Translations under genes and position numbers: made by a program
Assembly (NCBI GenBank): GCA_902559635.1
Contig: CACEIY010000006.1
Location: forward strand, 1-45,441
Direction of reading: 5' to 3'
From: an uncultured Pelagibacteraceae bacterium
GTDB taxonomy: Bacteria > Pseudomonadota > Alphaproteobacteria > Pelagibacterales > Pelagibacteraceae
DNA length: 45,441 nt
Notes under the pieces: generated by a model
Told to the model about the DNA's origin: nothing
The model's database searches: none
The model's input: only the letters and a program-made list of their open reading frames with translations
Shown here: positions 16,367 through 27,003 of the stretch, piece after piece
How positions within the stretch are numbered: the stretch's first letter is position 1
Layout: each line of letters starts with the position of its first letter

Positions 16367-16520
16367 TAGGGATAATTTTTTCAATTTGTTTTTTAGGAGC
16401 TGGAAAATCTATTTTATTTAGAAGAAAAATTACTCCAAGAACAACAACTAAAACTAAACCCAACTTAATGGCGAAAACTAGAACTTTGCTGCTTGAACTT
16501 GTTTTTTTAGTAAATTGCAT
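16341..16520 (-). CDS. Small single-span membrane protein, 59 residues, unknown function
   Basis: A short frame beginning MQFTKKTSSSSKVLVFAIKL. A basic, Ser-rich N-terminus is followed by one strongly hydrophobic segment (about 13-34, VLVFAIKLGLVLVVVLGVIFLL), then a polar tail with IDFPAPKKQIEKIIPNENF. By the positive-inside rule the N-terminus should be cytoplasmic and the tail periplasmic. The coherent topology and the 26-base overlap with the 588-residue gene support a real gene. It diverges from aroK with a 57-base gap. It resembles a membrane tether for the next gene's exported product, but this is inference and I know no named family. Confidence 0.65.
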   Translation of the reverse strand: MQFTKKTSSSSKVLVFAIKLGLVLVVVLGVIFLLNKIDFPAPKKQIEKIIPNENFKIVK

Positions 16521-16577
16521 ATAACTTTGAATAAAATCAAATTAAGACATATTTGTGTTTTTTCAACTCAGAAACAT

Positions 16578-17090
16578 ATGAAATCAAAAAAAAATTTAGT
16601 TTTTTTAGGCATGATGGGATCCGGTAAGTCTTCTATTGGCTCAATTGTATCAAAAAAACTTAATATAGAATTCATCGATGTTGATCACGAGATAGAAAAA
16701 AAACTTAATATGAAAATTTCAAAAATTTTTGAAAGTGAGGGAGAAAATTATTTTAGAGAAATTGAAGAAGAAATGACATTAAAAATATTAAAAAACAAAA
16801 AAACTGTAATTTCTCTTGGAGGTGGAGCATTTTTAAATAATAAAATTAAAAAAGAAATTTTAGATAAACATATTTCTTTCTGGTTAAATTGGGATCCTAA
16901 AACTATAGTTGAAAGAATTAAAAATAATAAAAAAAGACCAATTGCTTTTAAATCTTCAAAAAATGAATTATTACAACTTATTAAAGACCGTTATCTTGTT
17001 TATTCTAATGCACTTTATAAAATTAATTGCGAAAACCTCACAAAAAATGAAATAGTTAATAAAATATTAAAAATATATGAAGCCCATTAA
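16578..17090 (+). CDS. aroK: Shikimate kinase
   Basis: It phosphorylates shikimate at the 3-OH with ATP in aromatic amino acid synthesis. I use the ATG at 16578 (170 residues), not an in-frame ATG at 16515: the product then starts MKSKKNLVFLGMMGSGKSSI, with the Walker A loop GMMGSGKS at 11-18 as in the family, and avoids overlapping the divergent small membrane ORF. Other motifs: FIDVDHEIE (shikimate-binding D), FREIEEE, and ISLGGGAF (Walker B-like region). Its 3' end overlaps aroB by 14 bases, and aroK-aroB order is the standard bacterial pair. Confidence 0.96.
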   Translation: MKSKKNLVFLGMMGSGKSSIGSIVSKKLNIEFIDVDHEIEKKLNMKISKIFESEGENYFREIEEEMTLKILKNKKTVISLGGGAFLNNKIKKEILDKHISFWLNWDPKTIVERIKNNKKRPIAFKSSKNELLQLIKDRYLVYSNALYKINCENLTKNEIVNKILKIYEAH

Positions 17091-18183
17091 ACTTATAATT
17101 AAAACTAAATCAGAAACTTATCCAATTATTATTGGCAATAATTTAGTCAAAAATTTACCTAAAATATTGATCAGAAACTCAATTAATTTTAATCAGTGTT
17201 TATTAGTAATTGATAAAAAAATATCAAAAAGGACAATTTCTAAAATTACAAAATCTCTAAAAAGGAAAAAAGTTTTTAGATATTATTTTGACGCAAATGA
17301 AAAAAATAAAAATCAAAATAAAGTAAACGAAATTTTAGAAATTTTATTAAAAAAAAATTTTTCTAGACAAGATTGTCTAATTACTATTGGAGGAGGAATT
17401 ACAGGTGATGTTGGAGGATTTGCCGCAAGCTTATTTAAAAGAGGTTTACAATTCGTTAATTTGCCAACAACACTACTAGCGCAAGTAGATTCATCTGTTG
17501 GAGGAAAAACTGGGGTAAATACAAAACAAGGTAAAAATCTTATTGGAAGTTTTTATCAACCTAAAATAGTTATTAGTGATAGTGAATTTTTAAAATCACT
17601 GCCTTATAGAGAAATAGTATGTGGTTACGCTGAAATTTTAAAACATTCACTTATTAAGGATAAAATTTTTTATAATTACTTAAATAAACATGTTTCTAAA
17701 ATTTTAAAACTTAAATCACCTTTTATTGAAAAGGCAATTTATAAAAGCTGCAAAATTAAAAAGACAGTGGTTGAGAAAGATGAAAAAGAAAGAGGAATAA
17801 GAAAAATGTTAAACTTTGGTCATACTTTTGCACATGCATATGAAGCTACTTTTGGGTACTCAAAAAAATTAAATCATGGTGAAGCGGTCATTTTAGGAAT
17901 TAAAAGTGCTATTAAGTTTTCATTAAAGCAAAAATTAATTAAAAAAATTGAGTATCAATCAATTATTTCACACATTTATAAACTTAAATTACCTTTAAAC
18001 ATTCAAGATTATTTTTCATTAAATAATTTAATTAAAATTCTATCATTTATGATTAAAGATAAAAAAAACAATACTGATAAAATAAATCTTATTTTATTAA
18101 GAAAAATAGGCTCAACAATAATAGATAATAATTACGAAATAAGAAAGATTAAAAATTTTTTAAGACAAGAACTAAATAATTAA
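17077..18183 (+). CDS. aroB: 3-dehydroquinate synthase
   Basis: It converts DAHP to 3-dehydroquinate, the second shikimate-pathway step, using NAD and a divalent metal. The 368-residue protein contains the NAD-binding GGGITGDVGGFAASLFKRG (105-123), DSSVGGKTGVN (138-148) and GYAEILKH (183-190, with metal ligand E186), then the paired histidine blocks NFGHTFAHAYEA and LNHGEAV. It overlaps aroK by 14 bases. Its 3' end overlaps bolA by 12 bases on the opposite strand, so the convergent pair leaves no space for a terminator. Confidence 0.97.
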   Translation: MKPIKLIIKTKSETYPIIIGNNLVKNLPKILIRNSINFNQCLLVIDKKISKRTISKITKSLKRKKVFRYYFDANEKNKNQNKVNEILEILLKKNFSRQDCLITIGGGITGDVGGFAASLFKRGLQFVNLPTTLLAQVDSSVGGKTGVNTKQGKNLIGSFYQPKIVISDSEFLKSLPYREIVCGYAEILKHSLIKDKIFYNYLNKHVSKILKLKSPFIEKAIYKSCKIKKTVVEKDEKERGIRKMLNFGHTFAHAYEATFGYSKKLNHGEAVILGIKSAIKFSLKQKLIKKIEYQSIISHIYKLKLPLNIQDYFSLNNLIKILSFMIKDKKNNTDKINLILLRKIGSTIIDNNYEIRKIKNFLRQELNN

Positions 18184-18432
18184 AATTTGAATAGAATGAA
18201 TGTATTCTTTTAATTCTTCATTCAAAACCTTATAAATCTTTTTATTACTATCTATTCGACTTAATTTTTTTAATTCGACTGAATTAATACTTAGTTTTAA
18301 ATGAAACTTTCCCACCTGATTACTTGCATGTTTTTTATGAAGAAAAGATTTATCTTCAATTTTTATATTTTCTATTTTAAAATTATTTTCTAACTTTTTT
18401 TTTACAATTGAAATCAAGTCATTTATATTCAT
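18172..18432 (-). CDS. BolA family protein
   Basis: BolA proteins pair with monothiol glutaredoxins and act in iron-sulfur and stress biology. The 86-residue product shows the family layout: a short N-terminal helix (LISIVKKKLEN), a central KFHLKLSINSVELKKLSRIDSNKKIYKVLNEEL region and a final HSIQI segment. The conserved histidine and the helix-turn-helix-like centre fit. It lies on the minus strand only 17 bases from the divergent J-domain gene, a neighbour in many alphaproteobacteria. The start region has TATAAT (revcomp 18442-18447) about nine bases before ATG, so the message could be leaderless. Exact subfamily is uncertain. Confidence 0.85.
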   Translation of the reverse strand: MNINDLISIVKKKLENNFKIENIKIEDKSFLHKKHASNQVGKFHLKLSINSVELKKLSRIDSNKKIYKVLNEELKEYIHSIQILII

Positions 18433-18441
18433 AATTAATTT

Positions 18442-18447
18442 ATTATA
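18442..18447 (-). promoter_or_regulatory. Possible -10 element of bolA (near-leaderless message)
   Basis: On the minus strand a perfect TATAAT ends nine bases before the bolA ATG. Transcription would begin about 0-3 bases before the start codon, and no ribosome-binding site is visible. The -35 would lie inside the divergent J-domain gene, where I see only a poor match. In AT-rich DNA TATAAT may occur by chance. Confidence 0.35.
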
Positions 18448-18449
18448 TC

Positions 18450-18983
18450 ATGAAAATTATTTGTAATTGGAATAATTGTAAAGAAGTTGGTGAATATAAA
18501 GCACCTGTTGAAAAAGATAACAGTAAAAAATATAGAATGCTTTGCTTAAAACATGTAAAGGAATTTAATAAAAACTGGAATTATTTCTCTGGAATGAATG
18601 ATGATCAAGTTATTAATTTTTTAAAATCTGACATGACATGGCATAAACCAACCCAAAGCTTTAGTTCATCTGATAATTTCTTTAAAGTCTTATGGAATAA
18701 CACGCTAAAGGATGAGTTTGAGAACGATAAATTTAAAAGTGATTTTAACCACATGCGACAATTCAAATTTGACCATAAAGACATAAAAGCTTTTGAAATT
18801 TTAGGAATTTCTGTTGGTTTAAAATGGGAAAAAATCCAAAAAAAATTTAAAATCCTTGTCAAAAAATTTCACCCCGATATAAATGCTGGAAATAAAAAAT
18901 ACGAGGAAAAACTAAAACAAATTACTTTAGCTTACACGCAATTAAAAAACACATATAGAGAAAAAATTGACACCAAATATTAA
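18450..18983 (+). CDS. J-domain (DnaJ-like) protein with N-terminal zinc-like motif
   Basis: A 177-residue co-chaperone-type protein. The C-terminal J domain (about 112-172) has the essential HPD tripeptide at 141-143 in [10 protein letters not shown], needed to stimulate Hsp70 (DnaK) ATPase. The N-terminus carries C5-x4-C10 and C32-x2-H35, a likely zinc site, with a WNYFSGM block (43-49), a layout I know from the alphaproteobacterial J-domain protein next to bolA and cobS. There is no visible Shine-Dalgarno before the ATG, only 17 bases from the bolA start. The next gene, cobS, overlaps its 3' end by 17 bases. Partner is unknown; a role in assembling the CobS/CobT complex is possible but inferred. 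Confidence 0.88.
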   Translation: MKIICNWNNCKEVGEYKAPVEKDNSKKYRMLCLKHVKEFNKNWNYFSGMNDDQVINFLKSDMTWHKPTQSFSSSDNFFKVLWNNTLKDEFENDKFKSDFNHMRQFKFDHKDIKAFEILGISVGLKWEKIQKKFKILVKKFHPDINAGNKKYEEKLKQITLAYTQLKNTYREKIDTKY

Positions 18984-19941
18984 TTTACAACCAGATATAA
19001 AAATTTCTATCAAACAAACTTTTGGTATAGACTCTGACATGGAAGTTGATGCTTTCTCACAAAAAAGTGAGTACGTACCAGAAATTGATAAAACATATAA
19101 ATTTGATAGAGATACAACTTTAGCTATTATCTCTGGATTTGCCTTTAATAAAAGAGTTCTAGTTCAGGGATATCATGGTACAGGTAAATCTACTCATATT
19201 GAACAAATTGCTGCGAGATTAAACTGGCCATGCATTAGAGTTAACCTAGATAGTCATATTAGTCGTATAGATCTAATTGGTAAAGACGCAATAGTTTTAA
19301 AAGATGGAAAACAAGTAACTCAATTCAATGAAGGAATATTACCTTGGTCAGTTCAAAACCCTGTTGCTTTAGTTTTTGATGAATATGATGCTGGAAGACC
19401 TGATGTAATGTTTGTTATCCAAAGAATATTGGAAGCGGAAGGTAATTTTACACTTCTAGATAAAAACAAAGTTATTAAACAAAATAAATATTTTAGATTA
19501 TTTGCAACTTCAAACACAGTTGGTTTAGGAGATACAACAGGTCTTTACCATGGTACTCAGCAAATTAACCAAGGCCAAATGGATAGATGGAACATTGTAA
19601 CAACTTTAAACTATTTAAGTCTAGAAAAAGAAATGGAAATCATTTTAGCAAAAAATAAAAATTTGAATAATCAAAAAGGAAAAGAAAAAGTTGCAAATAT
19701 GATTAAAGTTGCCTCATTAACTAGAAAAGGTTTTATAGCTGGTGATATATCTACAGTTATGAGTCCTAGAACAGTTATGCATTGGGCTGATAATGCTGAA
19801 ATCTTTAAAGATACAGGATATGCTTTTAGAGTCACATTTTTAAACAAATGCGATGAAATAGAAAAAAATACTATCGCAGAATATTACCAAAGATGTTTTG
19901 GTGAAGAACTTCCAGAATCTTTAGTAAATATTCAAATTTGA
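18967..19941 (+). CDS. cobS: CobS-type AAA+ ATPase (cobaltochelatase small subunit homologue)
   Basis: CobS is a MoxR-like AAA+ ATPase that with CobT and CobN inserts cobalt during aerobic cobalamin synthesis. At 324 residues it matches CobS throughout: FGIDSDMEV (19-27), [15 protein letters not shown] (37-51), Walker A GYHGTGKS (68-75), Walker B ALVFDEYD (134-141), then [12 protein letters not shown] (sensor region). I use a TTG start at 18967, because only this restores the family's N-terminus ([16 protein letters not shown]); the next ATG would cut it. It overlaps the J-domain gene by 17 bases and the cobT start by one base (TGATG). CobN is not visible here, so its activity in this organism is uncertain. 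Confidence 0.92.
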   Translation: MTPNINLQPDIKISIKQTFGIDSDMEVDAFSQKSEYVPEIDKTYKFDRDTTLAIISGFAFNKRVLVQGYHGTGKSTHIEQIAARLNWPCIRVNLDSHISRIDLIGKDAIVLKDGKQVTQFNEGILPWSVQNPVALVFDEYDAGRPDVMFVIQRILEAEGNFTLLDKNKVIKQNKYFRLFATSNTVGLGDTTGLYHGTQQINQGQMDRWNIVTTLNYLSLEKEMEIILAKNKNLNNQKGKEKVANMIKVASLTRKGFIAGDISTVMSPRTVMHWADNAEIFKDTGYAFRVTFLNKCDEIEKNTIAEYYQRCFGEELPESLVNIQI

Positions 19942-21740
19942 TGAGTAAAGAAACTAATCTAAAAGAAAAATTAAGACAAGCTCTTGCTTCAACAGTAAGA
20001 GTAATTTCTGATGATTTAGAAATAAAAAAAAAAACTGAAGACAATAAAAGCTCAAAAAAATTTGATTTTTTTGAATTAGATAATCTAAATAATAAAAATG
20101 ACTTTATTAAAGCTAGGGCAAAGTCAGACTCAACTGCATTAAAGAAAAAATTTTCCGATGATTTAATATATAAAAAAAATTCTCCTAATAATTCTAATTG
20201 TAAATCTCTTTACTCAATAGCTGAAAAAATTAGGTATGAAAGTTTAGGTGGTAAAATGCTTAAAGGAATAGAAAAAAACTTTAAAGATAATTACAACCAA
20301 TTAATACATTTAAAAAGAAAAGATCAATTAAAAACAAGAGAAGATGTTCCTGTAGCAGAGGCTTTTGAACTTTATATGCTTAAAAACTTTCATAATATTA
20401 AATTAAATTCTTTAACATCTAAAATGCTTAGTTTTTGGGAAAAAGATTTCAATCAATCAATTAAAGAGCACTTAAAATTTTTAAAAGATAATTTAGAAAA
20501 TCAAAATGAATATAGCTCAAAGTTTTCAGAAATACTTCAAGGTTTAGACATCTTCCAAACAGAAGAAGAGACAGACTCAAACGAAGAAAACCAAGATAAT
20601 GGTCAAGACAACTCATCTAACGATGACCAAGAAAGTGAAAACAAAGATCAAAAGGATCAAAAAAAAGAAGAAGAAACTGAAGCAAGTTTAGACTCGGACT
20701 ATGATATTGATGAATATAAGATGGATGAACAGCTTGTAGATACAGATTCTGATAAACAAAGCTCTGAGCAAGTGATACAAAAAAAGAATCTAAATGACCT
20801 AAATTTAGATTATAAGATTTATACAAATCTATTTGATGAAATATTAAAAGCTGAAAATTTAGAAAACCTTGATGAAACTAATAAACTTAGAAAAACTTTA
20901 GATCAACAGTTAGTTGGTTTTCAAGATGTTGTAACTAAACTTGCAAATAAACTTCAAAGGCAACTTCTAGCAAAACAAAACAGAGCATGGGAATTTGATC
21001 TAGAGGAAGGTCTTTTGGATAGTTCAAAACTACCTCGAATAATTATAGATCCATATAATTCTTTGTCTTTTAAAAAAGAAAAAGATTTAGATTTTAAAGA
21101 TACTGTTGTAACCCTTTTAATTGATAACTCTGGTTCTATGAGAGGTAGACCAATTACTATTGCAGCAATTTGTGCTGATATTCTATCTAGAACTTTAGAA
21201 CGTTGTTCAGTAAAAGTAGAAATTTTAGGATTTACTACGAAAAATTGGAAAGGTGGCCAAAGTAGAGAGTTTTGGAATAAAAAAGGGAAACCTAAAAAAC
21301 CTGGAAGATTAAACGATTTAAGACATATAATTTATAAAGGTGCAGATACTCATTGGAGACAGGCTAAAAGCAACCTTGGTTTAATGTTAAAAGAAGGTTT
21401 GCTTAAAGAAAATATAGATGGAGAAGCAATCAATTGGGCATTTTCTAGATTAAAAAAACGTAAAGAGGAAAGAAAAATTTTAATGGTAATTTCGGATGGA
21501 GCCCCAGTTGATGATTCGACTTTATCAGTAAACTCAGGTGACTTTTTAGAAAAACATTTAAAAAAAATTGTTAAGTTTATTGAAGAAAAAACCGAGATAG
21601 AAATATTAGCAATTGGAATTGGTCATGATGTTTCAAGATATTATAATAGAGCAATTAAGATTACTGATGTAAATGAACTTGGAGATGTAATGATCTCACA
21701 ACTAAGCTCTTTATTTGAAACAAAAAATAAATTACATTAA
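19941..21740 (+). CDS. cobT: CobT-type VWA protein (cobaltochelatase subunit homologue)
   Basis: CobT partners with CobS. I use the ATG at 19941 overlapping the cobS stop (TGATG) rather than the in-frame TTG one codon earlier, giving 599 residues. An N-terminal domain (about 1-200) precedes a long acidic Asp/Glu/Gln/Asn stretch (about 207-275), typical of CobT. A C-terminal von Willebrand A domain (about 385-595) follows. Its metal-ion-dependent adhesion site reads D395-N-S397-G-S399 in [13 protein letters not shown], with a later ISDGAPVDD segment. The AAA+ plus VWA pair resembles MoxR/VWA chaperone couples, so a non-cobalamin function is possible. Its 3' end overlaps the sensor-kinase gene by four bases. 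Confidence 0.92.
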   Translation: MSKETNLKEKLRQALASTVRVISDDLEIKKKTEDNKSSKKFDFFELDNLNNKNDFIKARAKSDSTALKKKFSDDLIYKKNSPNNSNCKSLYSIAEKIRYESLGGKMLKGIEKNFKDNYNQLIHLKRKDQLKTREDVPVAEAFELYMLKNFHNIKLNSLTSKMLSFWEKDFNQSIKEHLKFLKDNLENQNEYSSKFSEILQGLDIFQTEEETDSNEENQDNGQDNSSNDDQESENKDQKDQKKEEETEASLDSDYDIDEYKMDEQLVDTDSDKQSSEQVIQKKNLNDLNLDYKIYTNLFDEILKAENLENLDETNKLRKTLDQQLVGFQDVVTKLANKLQRQLLAKQNRAWEFDLEEGLLDSSKLPRIIIDPYNSLSFKKEKDLDFKDTVVTLLIDNSGSMRGRPITIAAICADILSRTLERCSVKVEILGFTTKNWKGGQSREFWNKKGKPKKPGRLNDLRHIIYKGADTHWRQAKSNLGLMLKEGLLKENIDGEAINWAFSRLKKRKEERKILMVISDGAPVDDSTLSVNSGDFLEKHLKKIVKFIEEKTEIEILAIGIGHDVSRYYNRAIKITDVNELGDVMISQLSSLFETKNKLH

Positions 21741-23017
21741 ATATTAAATAATTCTATATTTTTCCATTTAATTAAAATTTCAACTCCACCTCTAGTTTTT
21801 GAATTGTCACAATTGATTAAAGCAAAATTTTTTTCTAATAGAGTTTTTCCAATAAAAATACCTAAACCTAAACCAGTTTTTGATTTTTGATAAAGATCGG
21901 AAGTTTTCAAATAAGGTTCTCCAATTTTTGATAAAACATCACTTGGATACCCAGGACCATCATCTTCTATGGTTATTTCAGTGAATTCACTATCACTTTT
22001 TAAGGTAATATAGATATTATTTTTTGAAAATTTATTAGAATTACCTATAAAATTTCTCAAACCATAAATAATTTCTATAGATTTGGTTATTTTTTTTGAA
22101 TTAGAATCTTTGTCATAATTAAAAATAAAATTTTTTTTACTTGTTTCCTTAAACGATAAGATTATTTCACTTAAATAATCTCTAATAGATATATCTTTAT
22201 CAATAAAATTGTCTTCCTCTATGGGATTTAAAGATAAACGTTTTAAAATTTCGTTACATCTGTCTGTTTGGCTAGATAATAATTGTATATCTTTTTTAAC
22301 ATCCTTATTATCTTTAAATTGTTTGATCAAATCTTTGGTAATTAATTTAATTGTTGAAAGTGGAGTTCCTAAAGAATGAGCAGCAGCAGCTGCTTGACCG
22401 CCTAAAGATAAAAGTTCGTGTTCTTTGGCCATTACCTCTTCCATTTTCGCTAAAGCTTCTTTTCTCAAACGAGATTGTTCTCCAAATGTCATTGCAAAAT
22501 AGTTCAAGAAAAATAAAGCAATTATTAAAGCAATTGGAATGGAATAATAATAATATGGGCTTACGTGAAAATGATCACTTAAAGGAAAGGGTAAATCTCT
22601 TGAATAAAAAGTAAGAAATATTAACAACATAGTAGTTAAGCCAACAAGTAAAATATTAGTTCTAAAACTTAAATTAGAGGAAGAAAATACACTTGGAATT
22701 AAAATAAAGATAATAAAAGGATTAACAATACCTCCTGTCAAAAAAACCAAAATACCCAATTGCAAAATATCAATAACTAGAAATATAAATGCTGATCTAT
22801 CTGATAATTGAGTTTTGTTATAAATAAAAATTAAATATAGATTGCTTAATATTCCTAAAAATATAACTATATTTGAAGTAATAAAATCAAATCTAAAGTT
22901 TAAAATAAAATATACAAAATTTACAGAAATTAACTGTCCTAAAATTCCAATCCATCTTAATGCTATGTAAGTCGATTTTTTAAAAGAATGATATTTTGAA
23001 GTTTCAAAAAACCTCAT
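21737..23017 (-). CDS. regB: RegB/PrrB/ActS-family redox sensor histidine kinase
   Basis: A 426-residue inner-membrane kinase of the RegB type, which senses redox through quinones and a reactive cysteine. About six hydrophobic segments span 16-175, including the quinone-site heptapeptide GGIVNPF at 95-101. The dimerisation helix has the phosphorylated histidine H214 ([10 protein letters not shown]), and C254 ([10 protein letters not shown]) lies 40 residues on, the same spacing as H225 and C265 in Rhodobacter RegB. The ATPase domain holds [18 protein letters not shown] and GLGLGIF. One oddity: the residue after the histidine is Ser, not the usual Glu. Response regulator RegA is not in the window. 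gyrB lies three bases upstream. Confidence 0.88.
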   Translation of the reverse strand: MRFFETSKYHSFKKSTYIALRWIGILGQLISVNFVYFILNFRFDFITSNIVIFLGILSNLYLIFIYNKTQLSDRSAFIFLVIDILQLGILVFLTGGIVNPFIIFILIPSVFSSSNLSFRTNILLVGLTTMLLIFLTFYSRDLPFPLSDHFHVSPYYYYSIPIALIIALFFLNYFAMTFGEQSRLRKEALAKMEEVMAKEHELLSLGGQAAAAAHSLGTPLSTIKLITKDLIKQFKDNKDVKKDIQLLSSQTDRCNEILKRLSLNPIEEDNFIDKDISIRDYLSEIILSFKETSKKNFIFNYDKDSNSKKITKSIEIIYGLRNFIGNSNKFSKNNIYITLKSDSEFTEITIEDDGPGYPSDVLSKIGEPYLKTSDLYQKSKTGLGLGIFIGKTLLEKNFALINCDNSKTRGGVEILIKWKNIELFNI

Positions 23018-23019
23018 TA

Positions 23020-25182
<2,163 letters not shown>

Positions 25183-25932
25183 TTACCAGGGTATATTTTT
25201 TTTTAATAAGTTAATGAAAGCTCCATTGTAATCTTTATTATCACAAATAATATCAACTACATATTCAGCACATTTTTCTGGACTTAAATAACCTTTGTTA
25301 TTCATGTTTGTTTTTACATTTCCTGGGTCAATTGTAATTACTGAAATCCCAAATTTCTGTTTTAAATCAATTGATAGGTTTTTAGAAATTGAATTTAAAG
25401 CTGATTTACTAGTTCTATAAATGTATGCGTTTCCTTTTTTATTCATTTCTATACTTCCACCTTCACTGCTCATATTAATGATTTTTTTTATGTGTTTAAT
25501 TTTATTATTATTATTTATTAACTGTAATATTTTTAAAACTGAAAGAGAATTTAATTTTAGGACATTCACAAAATTATCAAAATCTAAGTCATTTATTGAT
25601 TGATTATTAGACCCAAATTGTCCAGCACAATTAATAATCAATTCAATATTATTTTCTAATATTTTTTTTTCAATTTCTTGATAATTATTTAAATGAACTA
25701 AATCACATTTTAAATAAATTAAATTTGAATTTTTTATCTCTTTTAAGTTTGATTCATTATTATTATAAACTGCAATTATCTTATTATCTTTAATTAACTT
25801 TTTACAAATTCCTAATCCAATTCCAGAACTAGCTCCAGTTATCAAAATTACTTGATTTTTTATTTGTGAATTTTTTTTTTTTGAAAATTTTAGATTATAA
25901 AATTTTTTTTTGATAAGTGTCCTAAGTCCCAT
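25183..25932 (-). CDS. Short-chain dehydrogenase/reductase
   Basis: A classical SDR of 249 residues, probably reducing or oxidising a sugar or other small alcohol with NAD(P)H. The cofactor motif TGASSGIG spans 32-39, the NCAG motif 101-104, the catalytic Ser is at 155/156 (NMSSEGG), and Y172-x3-K176 (YRTSK) completes the site. The first 22 residues are an extra basic extension (KKKFYNLKFSKKK) that is not part of the fold. Substrate is unknown. It lies in the surface-sugar island, two bases from a GT2 gene on the same strand, so a role in sugar-nucleotide or polysaccharide modification is likely, by context only. Confidence 0.88.
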   Translation of the reverse strand: MGLRTLIKKKFYNLKFSKKKNSQIKNQVILITGASSGIGLGICKKLIKDNKIIAVYNNNESNLKEIKNSNLIYLKCDLVHLNNYQEIEKKILENNIELIINCAGQFGSNNQSINDLDFDNFVNVLKLNSLSVLKILQLINNNNKIKHIKKIINMSSEGGSIEMNKKGNAYIYRTSKSALNSISKNLSIDLKQKFGISVITIDPGNVKTNMNNKGYLSPEKCAEYVVDIICDNKDYNGAFINLLKKNIPW

Positions 25933-25933
25933 T

Positions 25934-26815
25934 TTAATTCAAATACTTTGATTTAAATCCATTAAAAGCAGATACTCTTGAATAAATTTTAACTACTTCT
26001 GCATATTGAAATGTTAAAAATTTTAGTATTAATTTAATATAATAATTTGGCAATTTCTTTTTAAAATTATCAATAATTTTAAAAGATTTTTCTGTTTTTT
26101 TTTTGTAAAAATAATAAAGCATATCGTGAGTAAAATTATATTCTCTAATATAAATTTTCAAATATTTATTTTTGACTTTGATAGTACCATGCTGATGAAT
26201 ACATATTGAATCTTTTGTTTGTATAACAGATTTGTTTATAGATTTAATTGTCCTGCATAAATCATCATCAGAAAAGTACAAAAAAAAATTTTCATCAAAA
26301 AATAAATTATTTTTTTTAAAATCTTCTGTTTTAAATAACATACATGCTCCTAGGGCACTTTCTACACATGTATCTCCATCTAAATTAAGCACTTTATCTT
26401 TCAAACCATTTTCAGGTAGTGGGCCGCCTGAATAGGTTAATTCTTTTTTATCATTATAAGAAGTTGGCGAAATAATCATAGAAGTTTGGTATAAAGAACA
26501 TTTTTGAGTCAAAATATAAATATCCTTAGGTGTAATTAAACAATCAGGTCCTAAAACTAAAGTAAATAAAGTTGAGCTTATTTTTATACCTTGATTATAA
26601 CCTGCTGAAAAACCATTATTTTTTTTATTCAAAATGTATTTATAAATGTCAAAATGTTTTAAAATTTTAGTTTTAAGTTCATAATTATTATCATTATCTA
26701 TTATAATGATTTTAAATTCTTTAATTTGATCAAGTGTTTTATAAATTAATTCAAATGGCTCTTTATACAAAACTATAACTATCGTAAGAGTTTCATTATC
26801 ATTTAGATTTTTCAT
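25934..26815 (-). CDS. Family 2 glycosyltransferase (rhamnosyltransferase-like)
   Basis: A GT-A-fold glycosyltransferase, 293 residues, probably extending a surface polysaccharide at the cytoplasmic membrane face. I use the ATG at 26815 (MKNLNDNETLTIVIVLYKEP); an in-frame TTG at 26848 adds a useless extension. The N-terminal TIVIVLYK strand is the nucleotide-binding start, IIIIDNDNN the next, and NNGFSAGYNQGIKIS a typical GT2 block. The acidic region is FFLYFSDDDLCRTIK, like the FEDVDLC of rhamnosyltransferases; an ESALGACMLF segment precedes it. Donor and acceptor are unknown. The upstream region, between it and the aminotransferase-fold gene, holds a gene remnant. Confidence 0.88.
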   Translation of the reverse strand: MKNLNDNETLTIVIVLYKEPFELIYKTLDQIKEFKIIIIDNDNNYELKTKILKHFDIYKYILNKKNNGFSAGYNQGIKISSTLFTLVLGPDCLITPKDIYILTQKCSLYQTSMIISPTSYNDKKELTYSGGPLPENGLKDKVLNLDGDTCVESALGACMLFKTEDFKKNNLFFDENFFLYFSDDDLCRTIKSINKSVIQTKDSICIHQHGTIKVKNKYLKIYIREYNFTHDMLYYFYKKKTEKSFKIIDNFKKKLPNYYIKLILKFLTFQYAEVVKIYSRVSAFNGFKSKYLN

Positions 26816-26850
26816 TTTATCTATTATACATAAAAGATTAATTAACAAAT

Positions 26851-26967
26851 ATGCAAAACATACTTAATATAGCCTCTACAGGATTTATAGAGTCAAATTT
26901 TTTAAATAGTTTACTTAATAAGCTCAACTTTTGTATTACTTCTAGAAAAGTTGTAGGACAAACTTAA
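26851..26967 (+). pseudogene. Probable remnant of an NAD-dependent sugar epimerase/dehydratase (N-terminal 38 codons)
   Basis: A 38-codon frame reading MQNILNIASTGFIESNFLNS, then LLNKLNFCITSRKVVGQT and a stop. It lines up with the start of extended SDR enzymes (typical pattern ILITGxTGFIGSNLxxxLL, then a second strand ending SR). The glycine motif GxxGxxG would be at residues 8, 11 and 14; here they are A, G and E, so two of three glycines are lost. Nothing continues in any frame after it. It lies in a sugar-gene island between divergent genes. It could instead be a chance short ORF; the resemblance is to a short motif only. Confidence 0.5.
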
Positions 26968-27003
26968 TATTGTAATTTAATTAAAATACTATAACAAAAT
27001 TTT

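Noticed and set aside
16515..16577. Longer aroK frame starting at 16515
   Set aside because: The extra 21 residues are not conserved and would overlap the divergent 59-residue membrane ORF; the ATG at 16578 puts the P-loop at the usual distance.
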